Source: JBGOTP01 sp041476545 (lineage in GTDB: Bacteria; Acidobacteriota; Vicinamibacteria; Vicinamibacterales; CAVVIG01). Taken from it: a DNA stretch of 12,206 nt. Shown piece by piece: positions 5,933-12,206 of this stretch. The position numbers and the translations under genes are program-made. The notes beneath the pieces are model-generated. The model worked only from the letters and a program-made list of their open reading frames with translations, ran no database searches and was not told where the DNA came from. The stretch spans positions 1 through 12,206 of the forward strand of contig JBGOTP010000132.1 in assembly GCA_041476545.1 (NCBI GenBank). Reading direction: 5' to 3'. Position 1 is the first letter of the stretch, and every line of letters starts with the position of its first letter.

Positions 5933-6967
5933 TTAGAAGACGGCCACGGGACTAATCGGGGCTCCAGTGCCGTTGCTCGCGCTGGCGGGAGACGCCATCA
6001 GCAGAAACTCCCAGCGGTTCATGTCGGCCGCACGGGCGGCAAGCCCCTCCAGGTCGAGATTGTCCAGGAGCGTCATGCCGAGCGCGACGATGGAGAAACG
6101 GTGCACGGCATAGAGAGCCCCCTGGACAGTCCCGACGTCCTGCGTCCAGTCCGACCCGATGATGGCCACGTCTCGATCCTTGAAGAATGGAACGGCGGAC
6201 AGATCGAATCCTGAAGGCGTCCTGGAAACCCCAAGCTTCTCGTCACGAGCCCAGCGACCCGTCCGCAGCAGGATCGCGTCGCCGGGCCCGATCTTCACCC
6301 CGGCGCGTTTTTCCCAGGCCTCCAGATCCTCACGGTAGACGTGGGTCCCGGGCTCCAGATACGGCAGGCCTTTCAGGCGGGGAATATCAATCAGAATCCC
6401 TCGAGTGACGAGGCGATCTTTCATGTTGCCGATGCTGAGCTTGGAGCATCCCCCGTCCTTCGTCACCACGTCTTCGAAGGCAAACCCGTTGTAGGTTTTT
6501 CCGTTGTACGAGAAATGACAGAGCGCATCCATGTGCGTGATCTGCACGCCGTGGAACGCCATCTCGATTCGGTCCGACGCAAAGCCGCCTGCGTTGGTGG
6601 TCGCCTGCATGGTGAACGGGTTGTCCGTCGCACCTGAAAGGATTCGCAACTGCCTCGCCAGTGAGATGCTGACGCCGGTTCGCACGAGCGCCGCCGCCGC
6701 CTTCCGCTTCTGGGGTGTGATGAGGTTGGCGGCTCCGAGCTCGTCGCTCGCGCCCCAGCGGCCCCAGTTCGACAGGGTCTTCATCCACGTGTCCAACTGG
6801 GCAGCGTCCGCCCGATTATCGGTCGCGGCGGGAGCGGGCGCCGGACCTCGACCCGCCGGAGGTGGACTCGCAGGCTGCTGCGATCTGAGGGGCAGATTCG
6901 CGTATCCGACAAAGAGCGCCACGCACGCCAGCCCCGCCGCCTGACGGTTGGCCTTGATCTGGAACAT
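5933..6967 (-). CDS. Exported cyclase-family (kynurenine formamidase-like) metal-dependent hydrolase
   Basis: The product is 344 aa. Residues 1-31 are a signal peptide, followed by a Pro/Ala-rich linker (about 32-50). The body is the long-form cyclase family (PF04199): N-W-G-R-W-G-A-S-D-E-L-G-A-A-N (67-81), then the metal-binding signature F-H-G-V-Q-I-T-H-M-D-A-L-C-H with H139, H145, D147 and H151, then G-D-A-I-L-L-R-T-G (229-237) and G-S-D-W-T-Q-D (271-277). Relatives include kynurenine formamidase and isatin hydrolase, which open amide or lactam bonds using Mn or Zn; the substrate here is unknown. The start at 6967 has AGGGA 5 nt upstream, whereas the in-frame ATG at 6973 abuts that motif. 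It is the last gene of the operon, 25 nt after DUF6152. Export is notable because canonical formamidases are cytoplasmic. Confidence 0.9.
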   Translation of the reverse strand: MFQIKANRQAAGLACVALFVGYANLPLRSQQPASPPPAGRGPAPAPAATDNRADAAQLDTWMKTLSNWGRWGASDELGAANLITPQKRKAAAALVRTGVSISLARQLRILSGATDNPFTMQATTNAGGFASDRIEMAFHGVQITHMDALCHFSYNGKTYNGFAFEDVVTKDGGCSKLSIGNMKDRLVTRGILIDIPRLKGLPYLEPGTHVYREDLEAWEKRAGVKIGPGDAILLRTGRWARDEKLGVSRTPSGFDLSAVPFFKDRDVAIIGSDWTQDVGTVQGALYAVHRFSIVALGMTLLDNLDLEGLAARAADMNRWEFLLMASPASASNGTGAPISPVAVF

Positions 6968-6992
6968 AGTCATCCCTGAACCGGCGCCGACG

Positions 6993-7412
6993 CTACTTGT
7001 CGTCTTTGTGTTTACTGTCGTCCGGCGCCCCGGATCCTGCCGAACCCATGAAGAGCTTCTGTCCGTCCGCGAGGGTCACGTCGCGACCATTCGCCAACAG
7101 CTTGCCGTTTTTCGCGCGGAATCCCTCGATAACGATCAGTGTGCCGGCGGGAAGAGAGGGCTTGCGGAACCCACGCCGCATCAGCGCGTTCGGCGCACCG
7201 CCCTCGATGCCCCATTCCTCTGTCTTCCCATCCGGCCGTTTGACGTCGATGTAGATCCAGACGTGGGGATTGGTCCACTCCACCCGCGTCACTGTTCCTG
7301 TCAGCTTCACTGGCTTCTCGACGTCGAACTCGGCCGAGAACGAGTGATGGGCCGACACGCCGGCTCCGCAAAGGAGGAGCGCGACCGACGCGGCGGCAAT
7401 CGAATATCTCAT
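6993..7412 (-). CDS. Exported DUF6152 family protein
   Basis: The product is 139 aa. A signal peptide ends near 20, giving a mature start A-H-H-S-F (21-25), a hallmark of DUF6152. The conserved body follows: L-T-G-T-V-T-R-V-E-W-T-N-P-H-V-W (37-52), W-G-I-E-G-G-A-P-N-A-L-M-R-R-G (67-81), and G-R-D-V-T-L-A-D-G-Q-K-L-F (109-121). The fold looks like a small beta-barrel; the paired N-terminal histidines and the N-P-H suggest metal binding, which is my inference. The family has no established function. The ATG lies 2 nt after the previous stop, with AGGTGA inside that gene's end as the ribosome site. A reading frame open much farther upstream is only a shadow of the neighbouring gene. The charged tail (D-D-S-K-H-K-D-D-K) is unconserved. 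Confidence 0.88.
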   Translation of the reverse strand: MRYSIAAASVALLLCGAGVSAHHSFSAEFDVEKPVKLTGTVTRVEWTNPHVWIYIDVKRPDGKTEEWGIEGGAPNALMRRGFRKPSLPAGTLIVIEGFRAKNGKLLANGRDVTLADGQKLFMGSAGSGAPDDSKHKDDK

Positions 7413-7414
7413 GT

Positions 7415-8455
7415 TCACCTGGTACTCCCTGGTCGACCGCTCCTGGCGGCTTTCTCGGTTTTTTCTTCTTCGCGCGCGCCGCTCAACACGGTGACAACGC
7501 CCTTGTTGCCCTCGTGACAGGCGTACTCGAAGATTTGGTATGAATCGTCTCGTTTCAAGGGGATGGCGATGGTCCACGGTTTGGTGAACACCTTCGGGTT
7601 GTCGATCGTGGCCTCGAACCGGATCAGTCCGTCGGTGATCCGCGTGAACCTCTCGATGACGCGCGTCTGTTCGTTTGTTCCAGGGCCACTGAGACCCGAA
7701 CCGAGCAGCGGTGTCGAGTCGTTGAGATTCGTCGTCTCGACCACGAGCGTATTGCCCTCCCAGTGTCCGCGTGCATCGCCGAACCACGTTCTGATATTCG
7801 GCCCGGGGTGCGGACGGCCGTCGAGCGGGATGATGCGCACGTCGTGAATCATCTCGTACTGAATGATCACCTGGGTCGGCGTCTGGATGAATCGGTAGCC
7901 GGCGTTGTACATGAAATAACCGGGCACCATGGAACCCGGAATCCCACGGGTGAGACACCGGGTGGCCACGCCCATGCTCAGATAGGAATCCGCGGGCCCT
8001 CCGCGATTTTTCCTGGCCTCCGCCTGCTTCTCTGTCGCCCACGGCGTCAATGGCGGCAGTCTTCCGTCCGGCGGATCGATGAGCTGGTAGGTGCGGCCGT
8101 TGAACGGCTTGGTCTCGTACCACCAGCGAGGACCGGCTCCCGTCGGACCACCGCGCTTGTCCGCCTCGTCGAATGCGTCATCCTGGGTCACCAGCTTCCG
8201 CACTTCCCCGCGCGGCTTCTCGATGGGAATGCCGATCTCCTCCGAGTTTTCCCACATCCCCTGAAGATCGGGGTGCCCCCACGCCGTTCGTGGAAGCTTG
8301 TATCCCGGGTCGGGCGAGGTCGGTACGACGCCGGTCGCCAGCGTCGCCGCCGCGTTCGATTGCGCCGCGAGCAGCGTGACGCTCGATCGACTCATCTGGA
8401 AGCAGAGGGTCGCGCTGACCGCGACGACCGCGACAACCGACATTCGCCATTTCAT
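7415..8455 (-). CDS. Exported protein of unnamed W-G-H-P-D-L-x-G-x-W family, copy A
   Basis: The product is 346 aa. Residues 1-31 look like a signal peptide. Signatures are W-G-H-P-D-L-Q-G-M-W (59-68), C-L-T-R-G-I-P (167-173), G-D-A-R-G-H-W-E-G-N-T-L-V-V-E-T (226-241), E-R-F-T-R (268-272), D-N-P-K-V-F-T-K-P-W (285-294) and E-Y-A-C-H-E-G-N (310-317). I recognise these as a family abundant in Acidobacteria and often beside DUF6152, but know no assigned function; the strand-rich pattern suggests a beta-structured binding or barrel domain. The ATG at 8455 has AAGGGG 6 nt upstream; a GTG at 8470 overlaps the upstream stop (GTGA) and is a less likely alternative. The basic C-terminal tail is probably disordered. 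It is a paralog of the gene immediately upstream in the operon. Confidence 0.82.
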   Translation of the reverse strand: MKWRMSVVAVVAVSATLCFQMSRSSVTLLAAQSNAAATLATGVVPTSPDPGYKLPRTAWGHPDLQGMWENSEEIGIPIEKPRGEVRKLVTQDDAFDEADKRGGPTGAGPRWWYETKPFNGRTYQLIDPPDGRLPPLTPWATEKQAEARKNRGGPADSYLSMGVATRCLTRGIPGSMVPGYFMYNAGYRFIQTPTQVIIQYEMIHDVRIIPLDGRPHPGPNIRTWFGDARGHWEGNTLVVETTNLNDSTPLLGSGLSGPGTNEQTRVIERFTRITDGLIRFEATIDNPKVFTKPWTIAIPLKRDDSYQIFEYACHEGNKGVVTVLSGAREEEKTEKAARSGRPGSTR

Positions 8456-8466
8456 GAAAGGCCCCT

Positions 8467-9294
8467 TCACTTACCCTTGGCGGCCGGCTTGCTCAAATGG
8501 CTGTACAGCCGCGGCTCGAGGAATTCCAGACAGTGGTACTCGAGGAGCTGCGCGTGTGGCTCCAGTCTCCGATAGAGGGGCATGCTCATCTTCCACGGCC
8601 GGGTGAAGACTTTGGGATCCTCGACCGTCACGTCGTAGCGCAAGTGATCCCGGCTGGTCGGCGTGAATCGTTCGACGAGATGCAGGGCTTCGCTGTGAAA
8701 GTTGCCGGCCTCGTCGAACCACGTGTCCGCGTTGAACCCGGTGACATCCACGACCAGCGTGTCGCCCTCCCAGTGCCCCCGCGAATCGCCCATCCAGTTC
8801 TCCACTCCCTCGTCGTGCTTGGTGCCATCGGTCGGAATCACGCGACTCGTCCGGGCGAACTCATACGCCATCACGACGGCTTTGTCCGCTTGCGCGATTT
8901 CGAACGGGTAGGGCATATAGGTGGCGCGCGGAAGGCCCGGCATATAGCACTTGGAGACCGGATCGGCGGTCACTGCGGTCACCGGATCCGGAATGCGACT
9001 GTTCTTTTCGTTCTCCTGCTTCTGCTTGAGGGCCCACTCCTGATACGGGATCTCGCCGCCATCGACGACGCCTTGCCCGGCGGGCACGCCGGCCGAAGCG
9101 GGATGGTCTTGAATGTTCCACTCAGCGGTGCTGAGCGCCTGCCAGAGCCCCGTCAAGTCAGGCTTCCCGTCCACGGCGCGTGGCATCGGGACCAACGCGG
9201 CGTCCGCGTGGGCGCGAGCGGATCCGATGCCGAATCCAGCAAGCGCGGCCACGGCCACGCTCAGGGCCAGTACTGCGGATGTCAATCTACTCAT
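8467..9294 (-). CDS. Exported protein of unnamed W-G-H-P-D-L-x-G-x-W-related family, copy B
   Basis: The product is 275 aa with a clear signal peptide (about 1-29, ending A-R-A-H-A). It shares the ordered motifs of copy A: G-K-P-D-L-T-G-L-W (43-51), K-C-Y-M-P-G-L-P-R (115-123), G-D-S-R-G-H-W-E-G-D-T-L-V-V-D-V-T (169-185), E-R-F-T (208-211), D-P-K-V-F-T-R-P-W (226-234) and E-Y-H-C (252-255). It is about 70 residues shorter, lacking the long insertion between the first two motifs, so this is an old duplication rather than a recent tandem copy. The cysteine and histidine near the C-terminus (H-C here, C-H in copy A) may be a shared functional site. The ribosome site is weak (GGAG about 14 nt upstream). 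Function is unknown. Confidence 0.82.
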   Translation of the reverse strand: MSRLTSAVLALSVAVAALAGFGIGSARAHADAALVPMPRAVDGKPDLTGLWQALSTAEWNIQDHPASAGVPAGQGVVDGGEIPYQEWALKQKQENEKNSRIPDPVTAVTADPVSKCYMPGLPRATYMPYPFEIAQADKAVVMAYEFARTSRVIPTDGTKHDEGVENWMGDSRGHWEGDTLVVDVTGFNADTWFDEAGNFHSEALHLVERFTPTSRDHLRYDVTVEDPKVFTRPWKMSMPLYRRLEPHAQLLEYHCLEFLEPRLYSHLSKPAAKGK

Positions 9295-9327
9295 ACAGGA
9301 TTCAGTATCTCCGGCGCCGTCTCTTTG

Positions 9328-10290
9328 TCATTTCTTCCGTGAGTACTTATCCAGCCGTCGCAGGGGCGTGAGACCGGCGTAGACATTGCCCTCGGCATCG
9401 GTACCCACGACTTCGGGCTCAATCCCGTCGATGAAGCCGATCAACGATCCGTCCTTGGCGTTTCCGATTCTGATGCCGGTGTGCCAGCCGGGATGGTTCT
9501 TGTCGGGGTCGCCGTTATCCGCGACGTACAGTGTGTCGTGACTGTCGATCCAGATGCCGCTCGGCCGGCTGAAATGCATCCAGTGGTCGAGATAGCGGCC
9601 GTCCTGATCGAAAATCTCGATCCGGTTGTTCATCCTGTCGGCGATGAAGATACGGCCTTGCGAGTCCATGGCGATGCCGTGCGGCCCATTGAGCTCGCCG
9701 GGGCCCGCGCCCTTCACGCCCCAACTCTTGATGAACTTGCCATCCTTCGAGAACTTCACGACGCGGTCGCCGTCCTGCTGGCCGCCACGGGGTGTATGGC
9801 CGTCGGCGACGAAAATATCGCCATTGGCTCCAATCACCACGCCGGTCGGCGCGATGAACGTGTCGGGCCCGGCCTTGGAGACATTCGGCTGACCGAGGGT
9901 CATCAGCACTTTCCCCTCCGGGCTCATTTTGAAGACCTGGTGGCCCTTGCCGGGAACGCGGCCCTGCTCGCTGAATGGACCGCTGTCGGTCACCCAGAGA
10001 TTGCCGTCGTGGTCGAACACGATCCCGTGGGGCGTGGAAAACATGCCACTGCCGAAGCCGCCGACGAGTTTGCCGGACCGGTCGAACTTGAGAATGGGCG
10101 GGTCTCCCCGCTGCGCGACCCACAGGTTGCCCTGTGCGTCGGGCGCCACTGCGGCCGTGACGCCCCACTTGAAGTTGTCCGGGACGATCGGCCAGCCGTC
10201 GACGCGCTGATACGCGTTCGGCTGGGAGTAGCCCGCACGCGCCGACAGCAGGCAGGACAGAAGAGCGAGGAGGCAGACAGACTTGGGCAT
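9328..10290 (-). CDS. Exported PAL-like NHL propeller encoded next to the copper monooxygenase
   Basis: The product is 320 aa, with a signal peptide about 1-22 (cleavage near A-G-Y-S-Q). Six NHL-type blades follow, for example D-A-Q-G-N-L-W-V-A (51-59), D-H-D-G-N-L-W-V-T-D (93-102), N-G-D-I-F-V-A-D-G (156-164), S-Q-G-R-I-F-I-A-D-R (210-219) and H-D-T-L-Y-V-A-D (251-258). The stretch S-T-P-H-G-I-V-F-D-H-D-G-N-L-W-V-T-D resembles the zinc-His585 region of animal PAL. By eye the PAL positions are R61, H88, H165 (Tyr in PAL), H204 and R219, while the third zinc histidine aligns with E293 and appears lost. It may be an altered lyase or a binding propeller. It starts 10 nt after the monooxygenase stop, so the two are co-expressed, echoing the PHM-PAL pairing in PAM. 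It is more distant from the plus-strand pair than those two are from each other. Confidence 0.85.
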   Translation of the reverse strand: MPKSVCLLALLSCLLSARAGYSQPNAYQRVDGWPIVPDNFKWGVTAAVAPDAQGNLWVAQRGDPPILKFDRSGKLVGGFGSGMFSTPHGIVFDHDGNLWVTDSGPFSEQGRVPGKGHQVFKMSPEGKVLMTLGQPNVSKAGPDTFIAPTGVVIGANGDIFVADGHTPRGGQQDGDRVVKFSKDGKFIKSWGVKGAGPGELNGPHGIAMDSQGRIFIADRMNNRIEIFDQDGRYLDHWMHFSRPSGIWIDSHDTLYVADNGDPDKNHPGWHTGIRIGNAKDGSLIGFIDGIEPEVVGTDAEGNVYAGLTPLRRLDKYSRKK

Positions 10291-10300
10291 GTGAAGAAAC

Positions 10301-11635
10301 CTACTGCTCCTGCTGCTGAGTGCCGGACGCCTTGGCCCGCTTGCGCTCGGCGATGATCCGCGCGTAGTCCTCGTCGCTCAGGTAGACGAAGTTCATGTGC
10401 GCGTGCGTCATCTCGTCGATGCTTCGCGAGCCGTTGCCCACCCATTGGTTCGGATCCGGATTCGCCTTGTTGGCGGCCGTGTTGTCGTGCCACGAGACCA
10501 CGTGCAACGTCGTGCCCTTCGGCAGCACCGGAGCCACGTCATCGGCGTACACGTAGCTGATGTGCCAGTTGAAGTTGTAGTGGTCCACATAGCTGAGCAT
10601 TTCGGTGTGGCCGTCGGGGTAAATCGCCTCGAGCGACATCGCCTTCCCGCGGAAGTGCATGTGCGGCTTGAAATTTTCGATCCGCGCGGCCTTCTGCAAG
10701 ACCATGAACGCGTCGTGACGCGCAATCGAGTTGGGTGGAATGTCGATGCCGGCCGTTCCGTTGCGGCCCATGATGCCGGTGAGGCCGACCGGGACGTGCT
10801 TGACTTCGTACTTGGGCACGTATCCCTTCGGGTAGAAGTACACGCCCATCTCGATCTGGTCCGTGACGGCTTCTCCGACCGAGTGATAGTGGATGTCGAA
10901 ATGAAACTTGGTCCCGGCCTTGAGCAGTTTGCCCTGATTCTCGTCGTACGCCTCGCCATAGGACCCAATCGAGAACTCGGCGAAGGCGAACTCGCCGAGG
11001 TCGGGGTCTTTCTCAAATTCGCTCGCCTGCACCACGGCGTGGTGAACCACTCGTCGACCCTTGGCAGACGGCCGCACCTCAACGGCTCGAACCCACCGAT
11101 CTTCGGCGAGATGCGCATCGACGACCGGTGCCCACCACTGATCCTGTCCCGCGGCGGGCTGGGTCCAGGGCTTCGATTTGACGATGAGATCCGGCGCACC
11201 GTACTTCTCGGAGAAGAGCCATCGGTCCGTCGGCGGCCATTGCTTCTGTGGGGGCAGATCCTTCTCGTTGCCCAGTGGCGCGCCCGCATCGATCCATCGC
11301 ACCAGCCGATCGAGCTCGTCGTCGGTCAGAGACGGGTCGTTCTTGAATTTCTGAATGCCGACCGTCTTGTCGATATACCAGGGCGGCATTTCCCGTGCGA
11401 GCACTTTGGCGCGAATAGACCGAACCCACGGACGAACATCGGCAAACGTCAGTAACGACATCGGCGCCACTTCGCCTGGCCGATGACAGGTCTGACATTT
11501 GGCCTGCAGAATCGGTGCGATGTCTTTCGCAAAGGTCACCGGCGCGTCGCGAGCGACGCCCTGGGCGGATGCGTTGATGGGCAGGGCACTCAGCAAGGTG
11601 ATGGCGACGATCGTGTGTGTTATCTGTCTCATCAT
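10301..11635 (-). CDS. Exported cytochrome c-PHM/DBH-type copper monooxygenase fusion
   Basis: The product is 444 aa: signal peptide 1-24, c-type cytochrome domain about 33-125 with heme motif C-Q-T-C-H (47-51) and a likely distal Met in R-E-M-P-P-W (81-86), then a copper type II, ascorbate-dependent-type monooxygenase fold to about 420. Candidate ligands for both PHM/DBH copper sites are present in order: H198-H199 (V-V-H-H-A-V) and H249 (F-D-I-H-Y-H) for CuH, then H325 and H327 (K-P-H-M-H-F-R-G-K) and M409 (S-I-D-E-M) for CuM. Known enzymes with this fold hydroxylate C-H bonds of peptidylglycine or dopamine with O2. The fused heme domain could supply electrons in place of ascorbate (inference). 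GAGGA precedes a double ATG; the second ATG at 11632 has somewhat better spacing. It sits between an unrecognised gene (3-nt gap) and a PAL-like propeller (10-nt gap). The substrate is unknown. Confidence 0.92.
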   Translation of the reverse strand: MMRQITHTIVAITLLSALPINASAQGVARDAPVTFAKDIAPILQAKCQTCHRPGEVAPMSLLTFADVRPWVRSIRAKVLAREMPPWYIDKTVGIQKFKNDPSLTDDELDRLVRWIDAGAPLGNEKDLPPQKQWPPTDRWLFSEKYGAPDLIVKSKPWTQPAAGQDQWWAPVVDAHLAEDRWVRAVEVRPSAKGRRVVHHAVVQASEFEKDPDLGEFAFAEFSIGSYGEAYDENQGKLLKAGTKFHFDIHYHSVGEAVTDQIEMGVYFYPKGYVPKYEVKHVPVGLTGIMGRNGTAGIDIPPNSIARHDAFMVLQKAARIENFKPHMHFRGKAMSLEAIYPDGHTEMLSYVDHYNFNWHISYVYADDVAPVLPKGTTLHVVSWHDNTAANKANPDPNQWVGNGSRSIDEMTHAHMNFVYLSDEDYARIIAERKRAKASGTQQQEQ

Positions 11636-11638
11636 TCC

Positions 11639-12206
11639 TCAGCGGACGGAAACCTTGACAAACGCGGTGGTCCAGCAACAACCCGTCGTCGCAGGGCGGC
11701 CAGCGACAACCCGTAAGGTGTACTCTCCGGCACGAGCGAACGTCGCAAGCGTCGTCGTACGACCCGGCCGGTCGATCCGCTGCTCGGCTTTGTCGAACGT
11801 GACCGCCACGGCTCCCCGATGCAGACCCCACGACACGGGAGTCTTCGCTGACGCTTGTTCTTCTTCCGTCGGCCGGGGCCCAGCCAGCCAGACGTCCAAG
11901 GCGAGAGGGGTCCCCGCGGTTGCGGTCCGGCTGGTCGTCGGCCCCGCAGGTCCCTGCATCGCCCGGCCGTCGGACGAGAATCGCATGACGGGCGGCTGCC
12001 TGCCCGACGTCAGTTCTTCCATCGCGGAGATTTCCCACTCGGGACGAATGTAGCCGGGCACGGAAAGGGCCTGGCCCTGCGTCGTCAACGTCCACGTGAC
12101 GGTCTGCTTCCCGAAATCTCCGGGAACGACCGCCACGAACACGCCGAATTGCCGCTGCGGTAAGAAATGGGTGGGCTGCCCTCGGTCGTCGGACCCCGGT
12201 GTGAAC
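11639..12206 (-). CDS. Unrecognised protein, C-terminal part (5' end beyond window)
   Basis: The reverse-strand frame is open from the right edge to the stop at 11639, giving 188 visible residues; the true start is outside. A GTG at 12140-12142 is in frame but has coding-like sequence continuing upstream of it, so it is unlikely to be the start. Alternating strands such as V-F-V-A-V-V, Q-T-V-T-W-T-L-T-T and the closing E-Y-T-L-R-V-V-A suggest an Ig-like or jelly-roll beta-sandwich module, seemingly repeated (an early strand set, then a second one ending A-R-A-G-E-Y-T). It also contains L-T-S-G-R-Q-P-P-V-M-R-F (44-55, counting from that GTG) and C-C-W near the end. I do not recognise a family. 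It lies 3 nt upstream of the cytochrome c-copper monooxygenase, so the pair are probably co-translated, and it may be an exported partner or binding protein for that enzyme. Confidence 0.75.
   Translation of the reverse strand, partial: FTPGSDDRGQPTHFLPQRQFGVFVAVVPGDFGKQTVTWTLTTQGQALSVPGYIRPEWEISAMEELTSGRQPPVMRFSSDGRAMQGPAGPTTSRTATAGTPLALDVWLAGPRPTEEEQASAKTPVSWGLHRGAVAVTFDKAEQRIDRPGRTTTLATFARAGEYTLRVVAGRPATTGCCWTTAFVKVSVR

Noticed and set aside
6993..8123. Extended 376-codon frame ending in DUF6152
   Set aside because: The upstream 237 codons are an out-of-frame reading of the neighbouring exported protein; the real start is the ATG at 7412 with its own ribosome site and signal peptide.
9481..10356. 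Plus-strand open frame opposite the minus-strand PAL-like gene
   Set aside because: Antisense shadow with no motif; the minus strand has a full six-blade pattern.

Overview
This is a GC-rich, gene-dense window that looks like an Acidobacteriota chromosome, probably of the Vicinamibacteria type. The assignment is inferred from gene content only: a planctomycete-type cytochrome of the DUF1592 group, a cytochrome c/copper monooxygenase fusion, PAL-like NHL propellers, a DUF6152 protein, and exported proteins carrying the W-G-H-P-D-L-x-G-x-W signature. No rRNA, tRNA, mobile element or CRISPR array was seen.

Layout. (1) Positions 1-2426, minus strand: a large exported di-heme DUF1587/1592/1595/1588/1585 protein that runs off the left edge, with only its last residues missing. 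(2) Positions 2427-2588: a 162-bp divergent intergenic region with a dyad centred on a TATAAC box. (3) Positions 2589-5056, plus strand: two tandem, translationally coupled, exported six-bladed propellers related to peptidyl-alpha-hydroxyglycine alpha-amidating lyase (PAL). The first keeps the PAL metal and catalytic residues; the second has lost most of them. (4) Positions 5115-5807, minus strand: a VapBC toxin-antitoxin pair whose genes overlap, with a perfect palindrome 7 bp upstream of the antitoxin start. (5) Positions 5933-12206, minus strand: a tight operon of at least seven genes with gaps of 2-33 nt. In transcription order it encodes an unrecognised protein (5' end off the right edge), a cytochrome c-PHM/DBH-type copper monooxygenase, a PAL-like propeller, two related unnamed exported proteins, a DUF6152 protein, and an exported cyclase-family (kynurenine-formamidase-like) metal hydrolase.

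How it may work. Nearly every non-VapBC product has an N-terminal export signal, so this is a periplasmic or extracytoplasmic programme. The most striking element is a PHM-like copper hydroxylase next to PAL-like propellers. In animals these two activities are fused in peptidylglycine alpha-amidating monooxygenase (PAM). Here they are separate genes, the hydroxylase carries its own c-type heme domain, and the propellers vary in which catalytic residues they retain. I infer a split, heme-coupled oxidative cleavage pathway for an unknown substrate, perhaps an N-acylglycine- or amide-like compound, with the cyclase-family hydrolase acting on a product. The substrate is not visible from sequence.
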